A stretch of DNA of 42,373 nucleotides from a virus, in IMG/VR virus record IMGVR_UViG_3300017986_002826, positions 1-42,373 of that record; one strand, written 5' to 3'. Each line of letters begins with the position of its first letter. Position 1 is the first letter of the stretch. The notes below the pieces were generated by a model. The model saw only the letters and a list, made by a program, of their open reading frames with translations. It was not told the DNA's origin and ran no database searches. This document shows positions 14,901-24,007 of the stretch, one piece after another. The position numbers were made by a program, and so were the translations under genes.

Positions 14901-17900
14901 ATATATTGGCATATTAACATATAATGGATATGTATCTGCAACAGTTAATACATTACCTGTTGCACTAGTTGCAGTAACAGTTAAGTTTTCAAAACTATCT
15001 TTATAAACTTTTGCAATTTTAGTACCGTTACTAAACGATAGTATCTTTGCATATTGACCTACACCAGTACCTGCTGTTATTTGAATATGCATTCCATTAT
15101 AAGCATTTGCCAATGCAGTATCAGTTGCAGCAAGTTGAGCTGTAATTAAATCACCACCCTGTGCAACGTTTTTAGCAGTCACGTATTCTTCGCCGCCTAC
15201 ACCGTTACCGTCGTCCAAGTCAATTAAACGAGTTTCAAATATACCAGCATCTCTAAATTCATCTGCAACTACTGTTGCATTAAACCCGTCGCCGCTTATT
15301 GCATACTGTGCATTAGTATAATTAACACCTGCATTATCAAATTCGATGTTAAGTACTTGTTCACCGGTTGTTAAAACATCACCTGCAAATGCATCGTTTG
15401 AAAGGTTATCTACATTACAGTATAGTGGAACTTCTCCAACATCGGTACCTTCTGCAATAACACCATATGTACCATATGAACTGTTACCGTTTGTAGCACG
15501 TATTCTTGCACCGTAATCTGCAATATAACCTGCATAGTTGTAGTATGCAAACACAGAAACAAGTTCTGTTAGTGAGTTGTTACCGCTACACCATACACCA
15601 ATACCATCCGATAGTACTTGTGTAAAGTCGTTGGATACCATTGAACGGTTACCACCTGAGTGTAGTCCGCCATCAATCTTATTACCAACACATCCAACGC
15701 CAAATGTAGTTACGTTTTGTATATATGGCGATTTGTTAGTGATCCATGCTTCAGTATCATTTGGTCCAAAACCTGGGTCAAGTGCAACATAAGCACCTGC
15801 TGTTGGTCGTCTAGTACCAAAATCGTTTTCCTCGGTTAAGTTACCACGTAAGCCATTAAGTGTTTGGTTACGAACACCAGTTGAGTTACGTACACGATAC
15901 ATATCTGAACGCTCTGAACCATTTACAGCATTTAAGTATAGTTCTGCTGCTCTTAATGATTTAAAGTTTCCTGGATATTGTAAATCGTAAACAATAGAAT
16001 CAATGTATCTTTCCATATCTCTACGACATGCTGCTTCGTCAAAGTTATAAGTTACACTAGGAGTACCTGTTACTACTCCGCCAATTGCTACAACTTCGCC
16101 TCCAACTGTTAGTGCTACTTTAAATGAAAGGTTATCAACAACTTCTACAATATAGTAAGTAGTTCCAGCAGTTAAGTCAGCAACGCCTGTTTCAAATACA
16201 ACAGGATCATTAACTATAAACTTATGCGGAGATGTAACTTGCACTGTATCTCCATTATTAATAATATCTACAGTTCTACCAAATTCACTAGTAACCCAAG
16301 CTGTTGCTTCGTTAGCAAGGAAGTTTCTATTTGCTTTAAGAATATCAACACCGTTAATTATTTGAATGTTATTTCTATATGAAACTGTTCCTGTAATTTC
16401 TGGGCTATCGTTTTCACCTTTATCAAGAATATTAATAATAATGTCCATTAATGCATTTGCACGTTTCTTAGGAACAACAACGTTATTTCCAGTACCAATT
16501 GATGTGTTTGTTAGGAAAGAAGCAATAACATTTTTAAGCTCTCTGTACGATTGTACTGTAGCAGTTTTTTGTTCTCCTAATACTAAATCAGCTTGTGCAC
16601 CTCTAAAGTATGCTAGTGCTGCTATAATAGTACGATAGTTACTATCAAGTAGTAAGTCCCAAATAATTGCATCAACAATATATCCAACATCTCTTTCACA
16701 CTTAACAGTATCATAATCTAAAGTTGGATAATTTGTTTCAATATATTCTGAAACACTAGATTTAATTGATGCTACAGAACCTGACAAGTTAGAAGCTTGC
16801 TGTTTTAGTGTTGCATTAATCGAAGAAATATCTGGATTAGTTTTAGCAACAATTAGTGATCCAAATGGTGATGCATCATCTGTTAGCGGAAATTCTGAAC
16901 CATTAAAGAACGATGCAACAGTAAATGTTGTTGAACTAGGAACAGATTTTACATAGTAGTTTCCATCACCAAAATCATTAAATGTGCCGTTAGTTCTTAC
17001 TTCGTCACCTACTTTAAGATTATGGTTTGCAGATACAGTTATAACATTGCTAGTAATATCAACAACTGTTAATTCTGTTAGTGTTGATTCAACACCACCT
17101 GATTCAATAATAGTTATTACATTTCTTATTAATGCATCTACTCTTGAAGCAGAATTTGCATCGCCAATTTCTTGAATATCAGTATCTCTAAATTTTGGTT
17201 CTATTTCAGTTTGTAATACACCTGGACTTCCTATTGTGTTTTGTGCTAAATCTCCACATAAGAAAATCATATATTCATAAGCATTAAGCGTAGCTTCTTG
17301 ATCTGCGCCATCTATTTGTAATGCTGCTGCTAAGAAGTATGCATCTGCAAACTGCTGAGTTGCTGTATCGCCGCCGTATGTCATATCATAACGAACTGCG
17401 TCAACTAGCATGCCAATATCACGCTTACATTTTTCAGAATCAAATTCAATTCCAGGATATTCTATTGCAATCCATTCAAGTACTTCAGTTTGAATAAATT
17501 CTTTGTTTTCCCAAATAATAGTAGCACCAGCTACATCAGCTGTATCTGAAGAAGCATTTATTCTCCATTTAGTTGACGGTCTAGCACCTCCATTAATTGT
17601 AGCAGTAATGTCGTCAATAATTAATTCTGCATGTCCTGATGCTGAATCAGTAACAACATGCTTTAATTTATGTTTTAAGAAGTTTACTGCACCAATAGTT
17701 GCTTTTAGTTCATTATTAATTACTTCATTGGTTGAAGTTAATGCTCTATGATAGCTCATTCCTGCTTTAATTGAAGCAAAGTTTGATCCTGTTAATATGT
17801 CACGTGCAATAGCATCGGTCATTAAACCTGCATCTCTACGACACGTTGTTTGATTATATGCAAGATCTTGGTTAAATTTTTCTACCCAATATACAACGTC

Positions 17901-20900
17901 TTCAACAATCTCGTATCTAGTTGCTGCGATTGTATTAAACGCTGTTTCATAATCTTCTTCTGCCCATTCAGTTGCAATTTCAATTGTTGCATTTGGGTTA
18001 CCGTTGTTAATCCAGTCTAAAATATCGTCTACACGATCTTCGGCAAATTCAATTGATGCTGCATTACCTGGTGTACCAGTAGTATCTTGTACTTCTGTAA
18101 CTCCTGGGCTAGTTGTTACTGTAGTTTCTGCAATAACTTCGCCAATTACTGTACGCATTCTAGCATATGCTGCTAGTGTTGAGGGCAACTCATCAATACC
18201 AATCGTTAAAACAAAGTTTGAATAATATGCGCTACCTGCAATTAGTGATTGTGTATTACCGCCATAAATCAAATCATAACGTATAGCGTCTAAGATATAA
18301 CCAACATCACGTATACAACGATCTTGTGCACCACTTGATAATGTGCCCCAGAAAGTATCGTAACCATTTGCTGGATCTTCTAACCATTTACGCACTTCTT
18401 GTTGAATAAACGCATGGTTTGCTGCAAGTTGATTTGCTGCATCGCTATATGTAGCATTAGCACCTGTTGTGTTAGATGCTGTTGCAAAGGCAATGTCTTC
18501 TGTTAAATTATTTGGAACAGGAAGTTCTATACCTGGTAATGCTGCAAGACCGTTTTCAATAATATTTCTAATATCATCTGCACGTTTTGCTGCAATCATT
18601 GCAACTTCAGTTGTACCAAGATCACTAATTACACCAATTGTAATTCTTGTTAGTGCTTCTTCAATAAAATTAATTGTAGCAATAGTAGGTTCTAGTTGAT
18701 CAGCCAGCACTACTTCTGTTGAAGTTATACCTCTTAAATATGACATGCCTGCTTTTGCGCTGCGGAAGTCACTGCCAAAGATAACATCGTATGCAATAGC
18801 ATCGATCATATAGCCTACATCTCTTGAGCAAATATCTTGGTCATATACTAGATCTGGATACTGATTATTGATATAATCAATTACACTGTCTTGTATAATA
18901 GACTTTCTGCCATCAATTACTGATTTTAGATCTTGATATGCACTATCTACCCATGCAGTACTTGGACTAATTATTGCTGGATCATCACCAGTATCGATAG
19001 TGTTATAAATTTCATTAATACGATCTACTGAAAACGCTGCTGCGCCTGCACTACCAGCAGTTCCGCTAGTGTCTTGACTAGTAACGTTTCCTGCACTAGG
19101 AGTAATTGCATTACCTGTAGCAATATCATCAATAATTGTTGCAAGGTGACTTTGTATTGCCAACGTAGCAACTTTTGTACTACTTGGTCTTATGAACACT
19201 CCATTACTGTAATAAGAACGTGCTACAACTATAGTTTCTAAGTTTCCACGATATGTTAAATCGTAACGTAACGCATCAATGCTATAGCCAACATCAGCAA
19301 GCCATGCTGCTTGTTCTCCAGCAGTAAGTCCTGTCCAAACAGAATTGTAGTTAGTATTTAGGTATGCTTCAATTTCGTCAATTATAAATTGTTTGTTAGC
19401 AAAAACTAATCTACGAGCATCAAAGAATCCTGTATCGTATCCTGTTGGATCTGTAATTGTAAATGATGTAGGATGTACACCAGATATTATAATATCTCTA
19501 ATAAGTTCAGTACTTGCTTTTACAGCATTTGTCCCTGAAGTAATTTCTTTAATTTCTTCTCTTATATGATTAACAGTAGCTATTGTAGCAGTTAACTGAT
19601 TTTCAATAACAACTTCTGCAGAACTAATAGCTCTACGATAGGACATTCCTGACTTAAGAGATCTAAATTTACTACCAAACATTATGTCATAACGTAATCC
19701 GTCAATTATATATCCAACGTCTCTTGAACACTTAGCATGATCATATACAAATTCGCTATAGTTGTCAGTGATAAATTGTAATACAGCAGGAACAACAGTA
19801 GTATCTGCTAATACATCATCAACATCAGATTGAATAGCTGCTGTTGCCCAACTGTAGTCTGGATATGTTTTAGTTGGAATACTACTTAAACTTCCTGCAT
19901 CAATTGCACTAATTAGTATATCTAATAGTGTTGCAGCTTCAGCTTCTTCAGTAACTCCTGACATATAGCCAGTAACAATAGTTTTTAATTCTGTCATTGC
20001 TGCAACTTCAATTTGACGCTGACTTACTGGTAAAGTACTTGCCCAACCGTCAAAGTATGCCTTAGTTACTTCGATAGTTGCACTATTACCTCCGTACTGG
20101 ATATCATAGCTAAGTGCATCAACAATGTAACCTGTGTCTCTTTCGCATACTGCTTGATCATATGCAAAGTTTGGATAGTTTGTATTAATCCAATTTGTTA
20201 CATCTGTAATAATGTCAGCTCTATTTGTTTGTAGTTCAGTACGTGCTATTGTTTTATTTGTTACACCGCCTGGATCAGTCCAGTTAATTACATCTGCTGC
20301 GGCAGTGCCGTTTTGAATAATATCAATTACTTCAGTCCAATAAGCAGTATTTCTACTAATAGCAGTTGCATCATTTAGTAACGCTTCTACTAAGTCACGT
20401 TCTTCAGTAATTGCGCCAACTGTTTCTGTTAACTGATTTTCAATAACTTCTTTGCTTAAACTTCTTCTGTATGATAGACCATCTCTAACTGCATTATAGT
20501 TAGTTCCTAATGCAATATCATATGATGCGCCTGTTTGTAATAAGCCTGCATCTCTACGACATTTTGCACTGTCATATTTAAATGTTCCAAAGTTACTATT
20601 AACATAATCAATAACTGATTCCTGTATGCTTGGTGTAGCTGTTATAATACTGTTATTGATAGTAGTTAATGACGAAGCTACCCAAGTAGTGTCTGGAAGT
20701 ATTGGTGTTGCTAGTGTGCCGTCTGTATCAATAGTATCATAAATTTCTTGAATACGTGCTTCTGCAAATGTTTCTGCGCCTGCACTACCTGCTGTACCAT
20801 CTGTATTTTGTGTTTCTGTATTGCCTGGTGTAGGCGTAATTGTAGTTTCTGTAATTACATCGCCAATAATTGATTTAAGATGAGCATATGTTGCAAGTGT

Positions 20901-23900
20901 TTCATCTTTTTTACCAGTACCGTAAACTGGACTACCGTCTACAAAATAACTTCTAGCTGCAACTGTTGTTTCTAAGTTTCCGCCGTAGGTTAAGTCATAT
21001 CGTAACGCATCAATAATATAACGTGTGTCTCTTTCACAGTTTGCAGTATCAAAAGTAAACAATGCATCAAATGGTGCAATTACATTATCAACTTGGTATT
21101 GAATCCAAGCAGTTTGTTCTGCAACAATAAAATCAACATTTGCTTCAAGTTGTGCAACAGCATTAGCAAATCCTGAATCGCTTGCATTGTTTGTACCACT
21201 TGTAGGTGTTGTACCAACTTCTGGCAATGTTGGAACTATATCTAAACCTTCTACTAAAATATCTGCAAGTAATTTAGTACTGTTGTTTGTTCTATCAGTT
21301 GCAACTGTTGTTCCGCCATAACCATTTATAAAAGACTGCGGTGTTATATTTCCAGCTGTTGGTGCAATTTCAATATTTTGCATTAACTCAGGAATAACAT
21401 GTTTAATTCTATTCAACGCACTTGTTGTTTTATTTTTATCATTTGCAAGCAATTTAATTGCAGGTGCAGGCTGTACAACGCTTGTACGTAGTTCGTCACC
21501 TACTACCGCAGTGTATTCTGGAATGATAATTGGAAGAACTTCATTATAAGTTCCTGTTTTTAAGAATACAGTAGTATTTGGGTTTGTTACTGTGGGAATA
21601 GCAGTTGCAGAACCTGCCTCAATACCATGAGTAACAATATCTATCATATCGCCTGCTTTTTCAATTGCAACAGCTTCTGCTTCTAGTGATAGATCAATAA
21701 TTTGTGTTGCTCTATCTTCAAATGGTATTGCATTTATTGATTGATAACTAACAGGTTGTTGATTATTTAATACATCAATAACAATATTTTTTAAATGTTT
21801 GTATGCTGCAACGGTTTGCTCTCCTTGAGATCCAAATGTTCCATTAATGTATTCATTACCTGCAGGTGTGTAATAAGATTTAGCTGCGGTAACTGTTTTT
21901 AGAGTTCCGCCTCTTGAAATATCATAAATTAAAGCATCAACAAGATATCCAGTATCACGTTCACACTTAACAGTATCATATGCAAGATTACCTTCCATAC
22001 TACCTGAAGTTGTAGTTAATACTAAAGGTATACCACTATTTTGTATTGTACTAATTCTAAATGTAGTACTTGATTGTACAGTGTCAACATAGTAAATAGT
22101 TCCAGCAGTTACGCCACCTAGTGTGCCATCAAAAACAATTGGCATACCAGGACGTAGGTTAGAAGTATCAGCACAAGTAAATACTTGAGTTCCTGTTGTT
22201 GAAGCAGTAACAATAACTTTATATGTATAAGTAATCCATTCTGTTACTTCTTTCATTAAAAATTCTTTGTTGTTTTTTAGAATATGCTTTGCTTGTGGAT
22301 TTAAATATCCATCACGCACTTGTTCCATTGCATAACGTACACTTGCCCAAGGCTTATCAACTGTTAAACCTGATGCTGGAGCAGGTTCATTTGTACCTAG
22401 TGGGCCTACATATACAACATTGTCAATTAGGCCGTAGTTTGCCCAGGCCGGTGCTCCGTCTGTAACACGTAAAATCTGACCGTCGATACCAATTGGTAGT
22501 CTTGTAGGTCCATTATCACCGTAATAAACTAAATCACCTTGTGTAGTTAACGAAAGTGCTTCAGAACCTAAAGTTAATAAGTTCCAATATGTAGCAGTTA
22601 CATCGTTGTCAGGGCGATTGCTTATTGAAGCAGTATGCTTGCTTACACAAATAAAACTACTTGCACCAAAAAATACAACATCGCCTTTTTCGTAAAGAGT
22701 TGTTGCTTTCCAAGTTGACGAATTACCAGTTGATGTAATTGTATCAATTGCACCTGCAGTTGCTCCAGTAACAGTTACTCTAATATCGTTAGCAGGAGAT
22801 GTACCTCCAACATTTGCTCCCGAAATAATAATAACATCATTTTGGTTGTATCCTGTACCTGCAAAACCAGTTGACACGCTAACTGTATAAACAGTATTTG
22901 ATTTAACTACGTCAAAACGTGCTGCTGATCCTGAACCAATTTCGTTAGTGCCACTTACTTGTAGGAAAGTTTCTGTACTAACTGTCCAATTAATACCACT
23001 ATTTAATTGACTCCAATCTGCGTCTGTTGTTATGTCTGCTGATCCAAGATTGTCTGCTAATGCAACAAAGGTGTTGCCTCCTAAACGCACAACATCACCA
23101 ACTTTGTAACTAGTTAATGCTGACCAATCACCTTGGAATTTAAAACCAGTAGTAAATACGTCCCAGTCATCTGGATTATTTGTTGGTTGACTATTTGTAT
23201 TATTTGTTCTAGCAACATAAACATAGCCACCGTAAGTTACAGTATCGCCAACTTGGTAATTTGAAATAGAATTCCATGAATCTTCAAATTGGAATCCTTC
23301 AATAAATACTTCCCAATTAGCTTCATCTAATTCAAAATCATTTGATGTATGAGGAGCAGTGGCAATCCAAATATTGCCGCCGTATTTAATTAAATCATTA
23401 ACACGATATCTTGTAGCAGTAACCCATTCGCCTGTGTAGACTAATCCGTCACTAAACAAAGTCCATTTAGCCTGATCGTCTTCTAATCCTAATGCAGAAG
23501 TAGCAGCAGAAACGTGTGCTTCGTTACATACATAAACATAACCGCCATAGCGTACTAGGTCATTAAGTTTATATCTTGTAGCAGTTGTCCAGTCACTTTT
23601 CCAATCAAAAGAAGTAGCAAATTCTGTCCACTTTTCTAAGTCAGCTTCTAGACCTAAATAATTAGGAGCACTAAATGTTGCCGATGTATGGCCAGTTTCA
23701 GCAATATAAACGTTTGCACCATACTTAACAACATCACCTGGTGCATATTCAACTTCTGGTTCCCAATCTGCTTTCCAGCTAGTACCATCAGATACAATAT
23801 TCCATTTTGGAATAACATCTGTAAAGTCTGTATTGAACTCTGTTGATGCTGTGTGATTTTTAATACATATGTAAGATTTACCCCCAAAACTTACAACGTC

Positions 23901-23978
23901 ATCAGCTACATATACTGTATTTGCGGTCCAACTGCCTTGCCATACAAAGCGTATTCTACCTAGTTTAAATTCTGCCAT
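11967..23978 (-). CDS. giant 4003-aa virion fibre/adhesin
   Basis: Uninterrupted 12-kb gene with GGAG before the ATG and a late promoter 22 bp upstream. Order of parts: seven CBM5/12-like W-x-x-x-x-x-Y-x-x-x-D-x-V-x-Y/F-G-G repeats (1-450); a DUF1565-like entry motif V-Y-V-G-P-L-G-T (about 527); beta-helix start with G-T-Y-N-E-V-L-P and G827-D-E-L-R; a block of repeated, probably helical units with C-x-R-D (first unit near 665, the rest about 860-2690); beta-helix resumed with S-P-Y-I-Q-N-V-T and R-A-T-N-G-N-S-S-Y-G (about 2740-2845); YYV-type beta repeats; a BNR-like propeller (about 3118-3550) interrupted by G-x-G-Y repeats; and a C-terminal S-T-D-Q-D-G-N-F module (3857 onward). It is a virion surface protein by homology to its neighbours. 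Its size implies a long fibre or a large adhesive domain. No enzyme motif was recognised. Confidence 0.85.
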   Translation of the reverse strand: MAEFKLGRIRFVWQGSWTANTVYVADDVVSFGGKSYICIKNHTASTEFNTDFTDVIPKWNIVSDGTSWKADWEPEVEYAPGDVVKYGANVYIAETGHTSATFSAPNYLGLEADLEKWTEFATSFDWKSDWTTATRYKLNDLVRYGGYVYVCNEAHVSAATSALGLEDDQAKWTLFSDGLVYTGEWVTATRYRVNDLIKYGGNIWIATAPHTSNDFELDEANWEVFIEGFQFEDSWNSISNYQVGDTVTYGGYVYVARTNNTNSQPTNNPDDWDVFTTGFKFQGDWSALTSYKVGDVVRLGGNTFVALADNLGSADITTDADWSQLNSGINWTVSTETFLQVSGTNEIGSGSAARFDVVKSNTVYTVSVSTGFAGTGYNQNDVIIISGANVGGTSPANDIRVTVTGATAGAIDTITSTGNSSTWKATTLYEKGDVVFFGASSFICVSKHTASISNRPDNDVTATYWNLLTLGSEALSLTTQGDLVYYGDNGPTRLPIGIDGQILRVTDGAPAWANYGLIDNVVYVGPLGTNEPAPASGLTVDKPWASVRYAMEQVRDGYLNPQAKHILKNNKEFLMKEVTEWITYTYKVIVTASTTGTQVFTCADTSNLRPGMPIVFDGTLGGVTAGTIYYVDTVQSSTTFRISTIQNSGIPLVLTTTSGSMEGNLAYDTVKCERDTGYLVDALIYDISRGGTLKTVTAAKSYYTPAGNEYINGTFGSQGEQTVAAYKHLKNIVIDVLNNQQPVSYQSINAIPFEDRATQIIDLSLEAEAVAIEKAGDMIDIVTHGIEAGSATAIPTVTNPNTTVFLKTGTYNEVLPIIIPEYTAVVGDELRTSVVQPAPAIKLLANDKNKTTSALNRIKHVIPELMQNIEIAPTAGNITPQSFINGYGGTTVATDRTNNSTKLLADILVEGLDIVPTLPEVGTTPTSGTNNASDSGFANAVAQLEANVDFIVAEQTAWIQYQVDNVIAPFDALFTFDTANCERDTRYIIDALRYDLTYGGNLETTVAARSYFVDGSPVYGTGKKDETLATYAHLKSIIGDVITETTITPTPGNTETQNTDGTAGSAGAETFAEARIQEIYDTIDTDGTLATPILPDTTWVASSLTTINNSIITATPSIQESVIDYVNSNFGTFKYDSAKCRRDAGLLQTGASYDIALGTNYNAVRDGLSYRRSLSKEVIENQLTETVGAITEERDLVEALLNDATAISRNTAYWTEVIDIIQNGTAAADVINWTDPGGVTNKTIARTELQTNRADIITDVTNWINTNYPNFAYDQAVCERDTGYIVDALSYDIQYGGNSATIEVTKAYFDGWASTLPVSQRQIEVAAMTELKTIVTGYMSGVTEEAEAATLLDILISAIDAGSLSSIPTKTYPDYSWATAAIQSDVDDVLADTTVVPAVLQFITDNYSEFVYDHAKCSRDVGYIIDGLRYDIMFGSKFRSLKSGMSYRRAISSAEVVIENQLTATIATVNHIREEIKEITSGTNAVKASTELIRDIIISGVHPTSFTITDPTGYDTGFFDARRLVFANKQFIIDEIEAYLNTNYNSVWTGLTAGEQAAWLADVGYSIDALRYDLTYRGNLETIVVARSYYSNGVFIRPSSTKVATLAIQSHLATIIDDIATGNAITPSAGNVTSQDTSGTAGSAGAAAFSVDRINEIYNTIDTGDDPAIISPSTAWVDSAYQDLKSVIDGRKSIIQDSVIDYINNQYPDLVYDQDICSRDVGYMIDAIAYDVIFGSDFRSAKAGMSYLRGITSTEVVLADQLEPTIATINFIEEALTRITIGVISDLGTTEVAMIAAKRADDIRNIIENGLAALPGIELPVPNNLTEDIAFATASNTTGANATYSDAANQLAANHAFIQQEVRKWLEDPANGYDTFWGTLSSGAQDRCIRDVGYILDAIRYDLIYGGNTQSLIAGSAYYSNFVLTIGIDELPSTLAAYARMRTVIGEVIAETTVTTSPGVTEVQDTTGTPGNAASIEFAEDRVDDILDWINNGNPNATIEIATEWAEEDYETAFNTIAATRYEIVEDVVYWVEKFNQDLAYNQTTCRRDAGLMTDAIARDILTGSNFASIKAGMSYHRALTSTNEVINNELKATIGAVNFLKHKLKHVVTDSASGHAELIIDDITATINGGARPSTKWRINASSDTADVAGATIIWENKEFIQTEVLEWIAIEYPGIEFDSEKCKRDIGMLVDAVRYDMTYGGDTATQQFADAYFLAAALQIDGADQEATLNAYEYMIFLCGDLAQNTIGSPGVLQTEIEPKFRDTDIQEIGDANSASRVDALIRNVITIIESGGVESTLTELTVVDITSNVITVSANHNLKVGDEVRTNGTFNDFGDGNYYVKSVPSSTTFTVASFFNGSEFPLTDDASPFGSLIVAKTNPDISSINATLKQQASNLSGSVASIKSSVSEYIETNYPTLDYDTVKCERDVGYIVDAIIWDLLLDSNYRTIIAALAYFRGAQADLVLGEQKTATVQSYRELKNVIASFLTNTSIGTGNNVVVPKKRANALMDIIINILDKGENDSPEITGTVSYRNNIQIINGVDILKANRNFLANEATAWVTSEFGRTVDIINNGDTVQVTSPHKFIVNDPVVFETGVADLTAGTTYYIVEVVDNLSFKVALTVGGEVVAIGGVVTGTPSVTYNFDEAACRRDMERYIDSIVYDLQYPGNFKSLRAAELYLNAVNGSERSDMYRVRNSTGVRNQTLNGLRGNLTEENDFGTRRPTAGAYVALDPGFGPNDTEAWITNKSPYIQNVTTFGVGCVGNKIDGGLHSGGNRSMVSNDFTQVLSDGIGVWCSGNNSLTELVSVFAYYNYAGYIADYGARIRATNGNSSYGTYGVIAEGTDVGEVPLYCNVDNLSNDAFAGDVLTTGEQVLNIEFDNAGVNYTNAQYAISGDGFNATVVADEFRDAGIFETRLIDLDDGNGVGGEEYVTAKNVAQGGDLITAQLAATDTALANAYNGMHIQITAGTGVGQYAKILSFSNGTKIAKVYKDSFENLTVTATSATGNVLTVADTYPLYVNMPIYLSDDIGGLSGTTVYYVTAIPSTTTFTVSTSEGGADETLTNETKDVILYAAGWDHVIAGTPIEPALDLTTGYTVEPSITYSAPGTTTDVDATGSPATAFRAAQFADGKFVALQNGGTDSIYSRDGVTWSQGGALPASANWSEATFGGGSGATARAIVGGLGGRDAVLEAELGELNSIGLPGPTQIARINVINGGQGYTSPPTISISGGGGNGATAICTVLNGSIQEVIVTTTGAGYASAPTVTVETDKVTQLIVDSYGNGYLTTPTVTLSGGGASTQATVLATTDNNGVVSLAFDLDGDDNPLVGAGYTSDPVVTITDPNAKFVAVANGSTDNASLLLSDGDQDNWTAGTALPNSNFTSVIYGNGTYVAVGGSGGAGSAATSTDGSSWVSRTTPGLGAGTLTGVAYGAGYYVAINGGGNETLVSSNGILWTAGGNLPATAVWTSIAYGNGRFVAVASSGRDVAISYDKGVTWIESVSGLPSVETWSTVRYGQGLFVAVAEDSDVYATSQDGLTWTKHAITLGDWHALAFGSVNKKPYWIALTDDVATDSASINTGAKARSRLTEADGAINQIRIIEPGSNYPKGTVASTTASNTITVNTTDNMIVGQQIKFTGVTESGLTDESLYYINTIPSGTEITVSLIANSGTPVVVETATFTGAEFRTGPIVTITDPNSTQAAPIDARQGDGVLANPTFTNRGTGYQTATTELSGDGSADLFQASTFIAVKNLFDLPEPGSNVEFADRVGTFYKLVAISNVLGDSGDYSATFQLSPGLTTLVAPLDGTRITTTNKYSQVRLTGHDFLYIGTGNQADTNYPYVDITTALQERQQLASNGGRVFFTSTDQDGNFNVGGLFGVQQSTGTATLDADAFNLAGLQSLQLNGIGLGIGSAIITQFSTDPFFTANSDSVVPTQRAIKSYITAQIGGGQSSLNVNTLTAGTVFIANDEITTTSGGQLNITAKMNFTGGIDGAPVALGFFLAR
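15910..22030 (-). repeat. twelve C-x-R-D helical repeat units inside the 4003-aa protein
   Basis: Protein-level repeat with consensus Y-D-x-x-K-C-x-R-D-x-G-Y-I-x-D-A-x-x-Y-D. Units begin near residues 665, 975, 1140, 1280, 1420, 1560, 1717, 1887, 2046, 2184, 2427 and 2650. Two subtypes alternate: one continues G-G-N-L-E-T-x-x-A-A-R-S-Y-F with a following A-Y-A-H-L-K segment, the other G-S-x-F-R-S-x-K-x-G-M-S-Y-R-R-A with x-N-Q-L-x-A-T-I. Eleven of twelve keep the cysteine; the unit near 1560 has lost it. DNA identity between units is visibly low, so the expansion is old. Confidence 0.85.
22630..23970 (-). repeat. seven CBM5/12-like repeats, N-terminus of the 4003-aa protein
   Basis: Each repeat of 50-65 residues carries W-(K/Q/T)-x-x-W, an aromatic Y about seven residues on, (G/N)-D-x-V, then Y-G-G-x-x-Y-(V/I)-x, often followed by H-T-S and K-W. 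This is the pattern of the small three-stranded CBM5/12 (chitin-binding type 3) fold. The first six are in tandem; the seventh is separated by a beta-rich spacer. Confidence 0.75.
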
Positions 23979-23999
23979 TTAATTAACTCCGTGTTCATG

Positions 24000-24007
24000 T
24001 ATTTATC
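24000..24007 (-). promoter_or_regulatory. T4-like late promoter (GATAAATA) for the 4003-aa gene
   Basis: GATAAATA directly follows the stop codon of the 2706-aa gene, 22 bp upstream of the 4003-aa ATG, leaving a short leader that contains GGAG. Confidence 0.7.
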
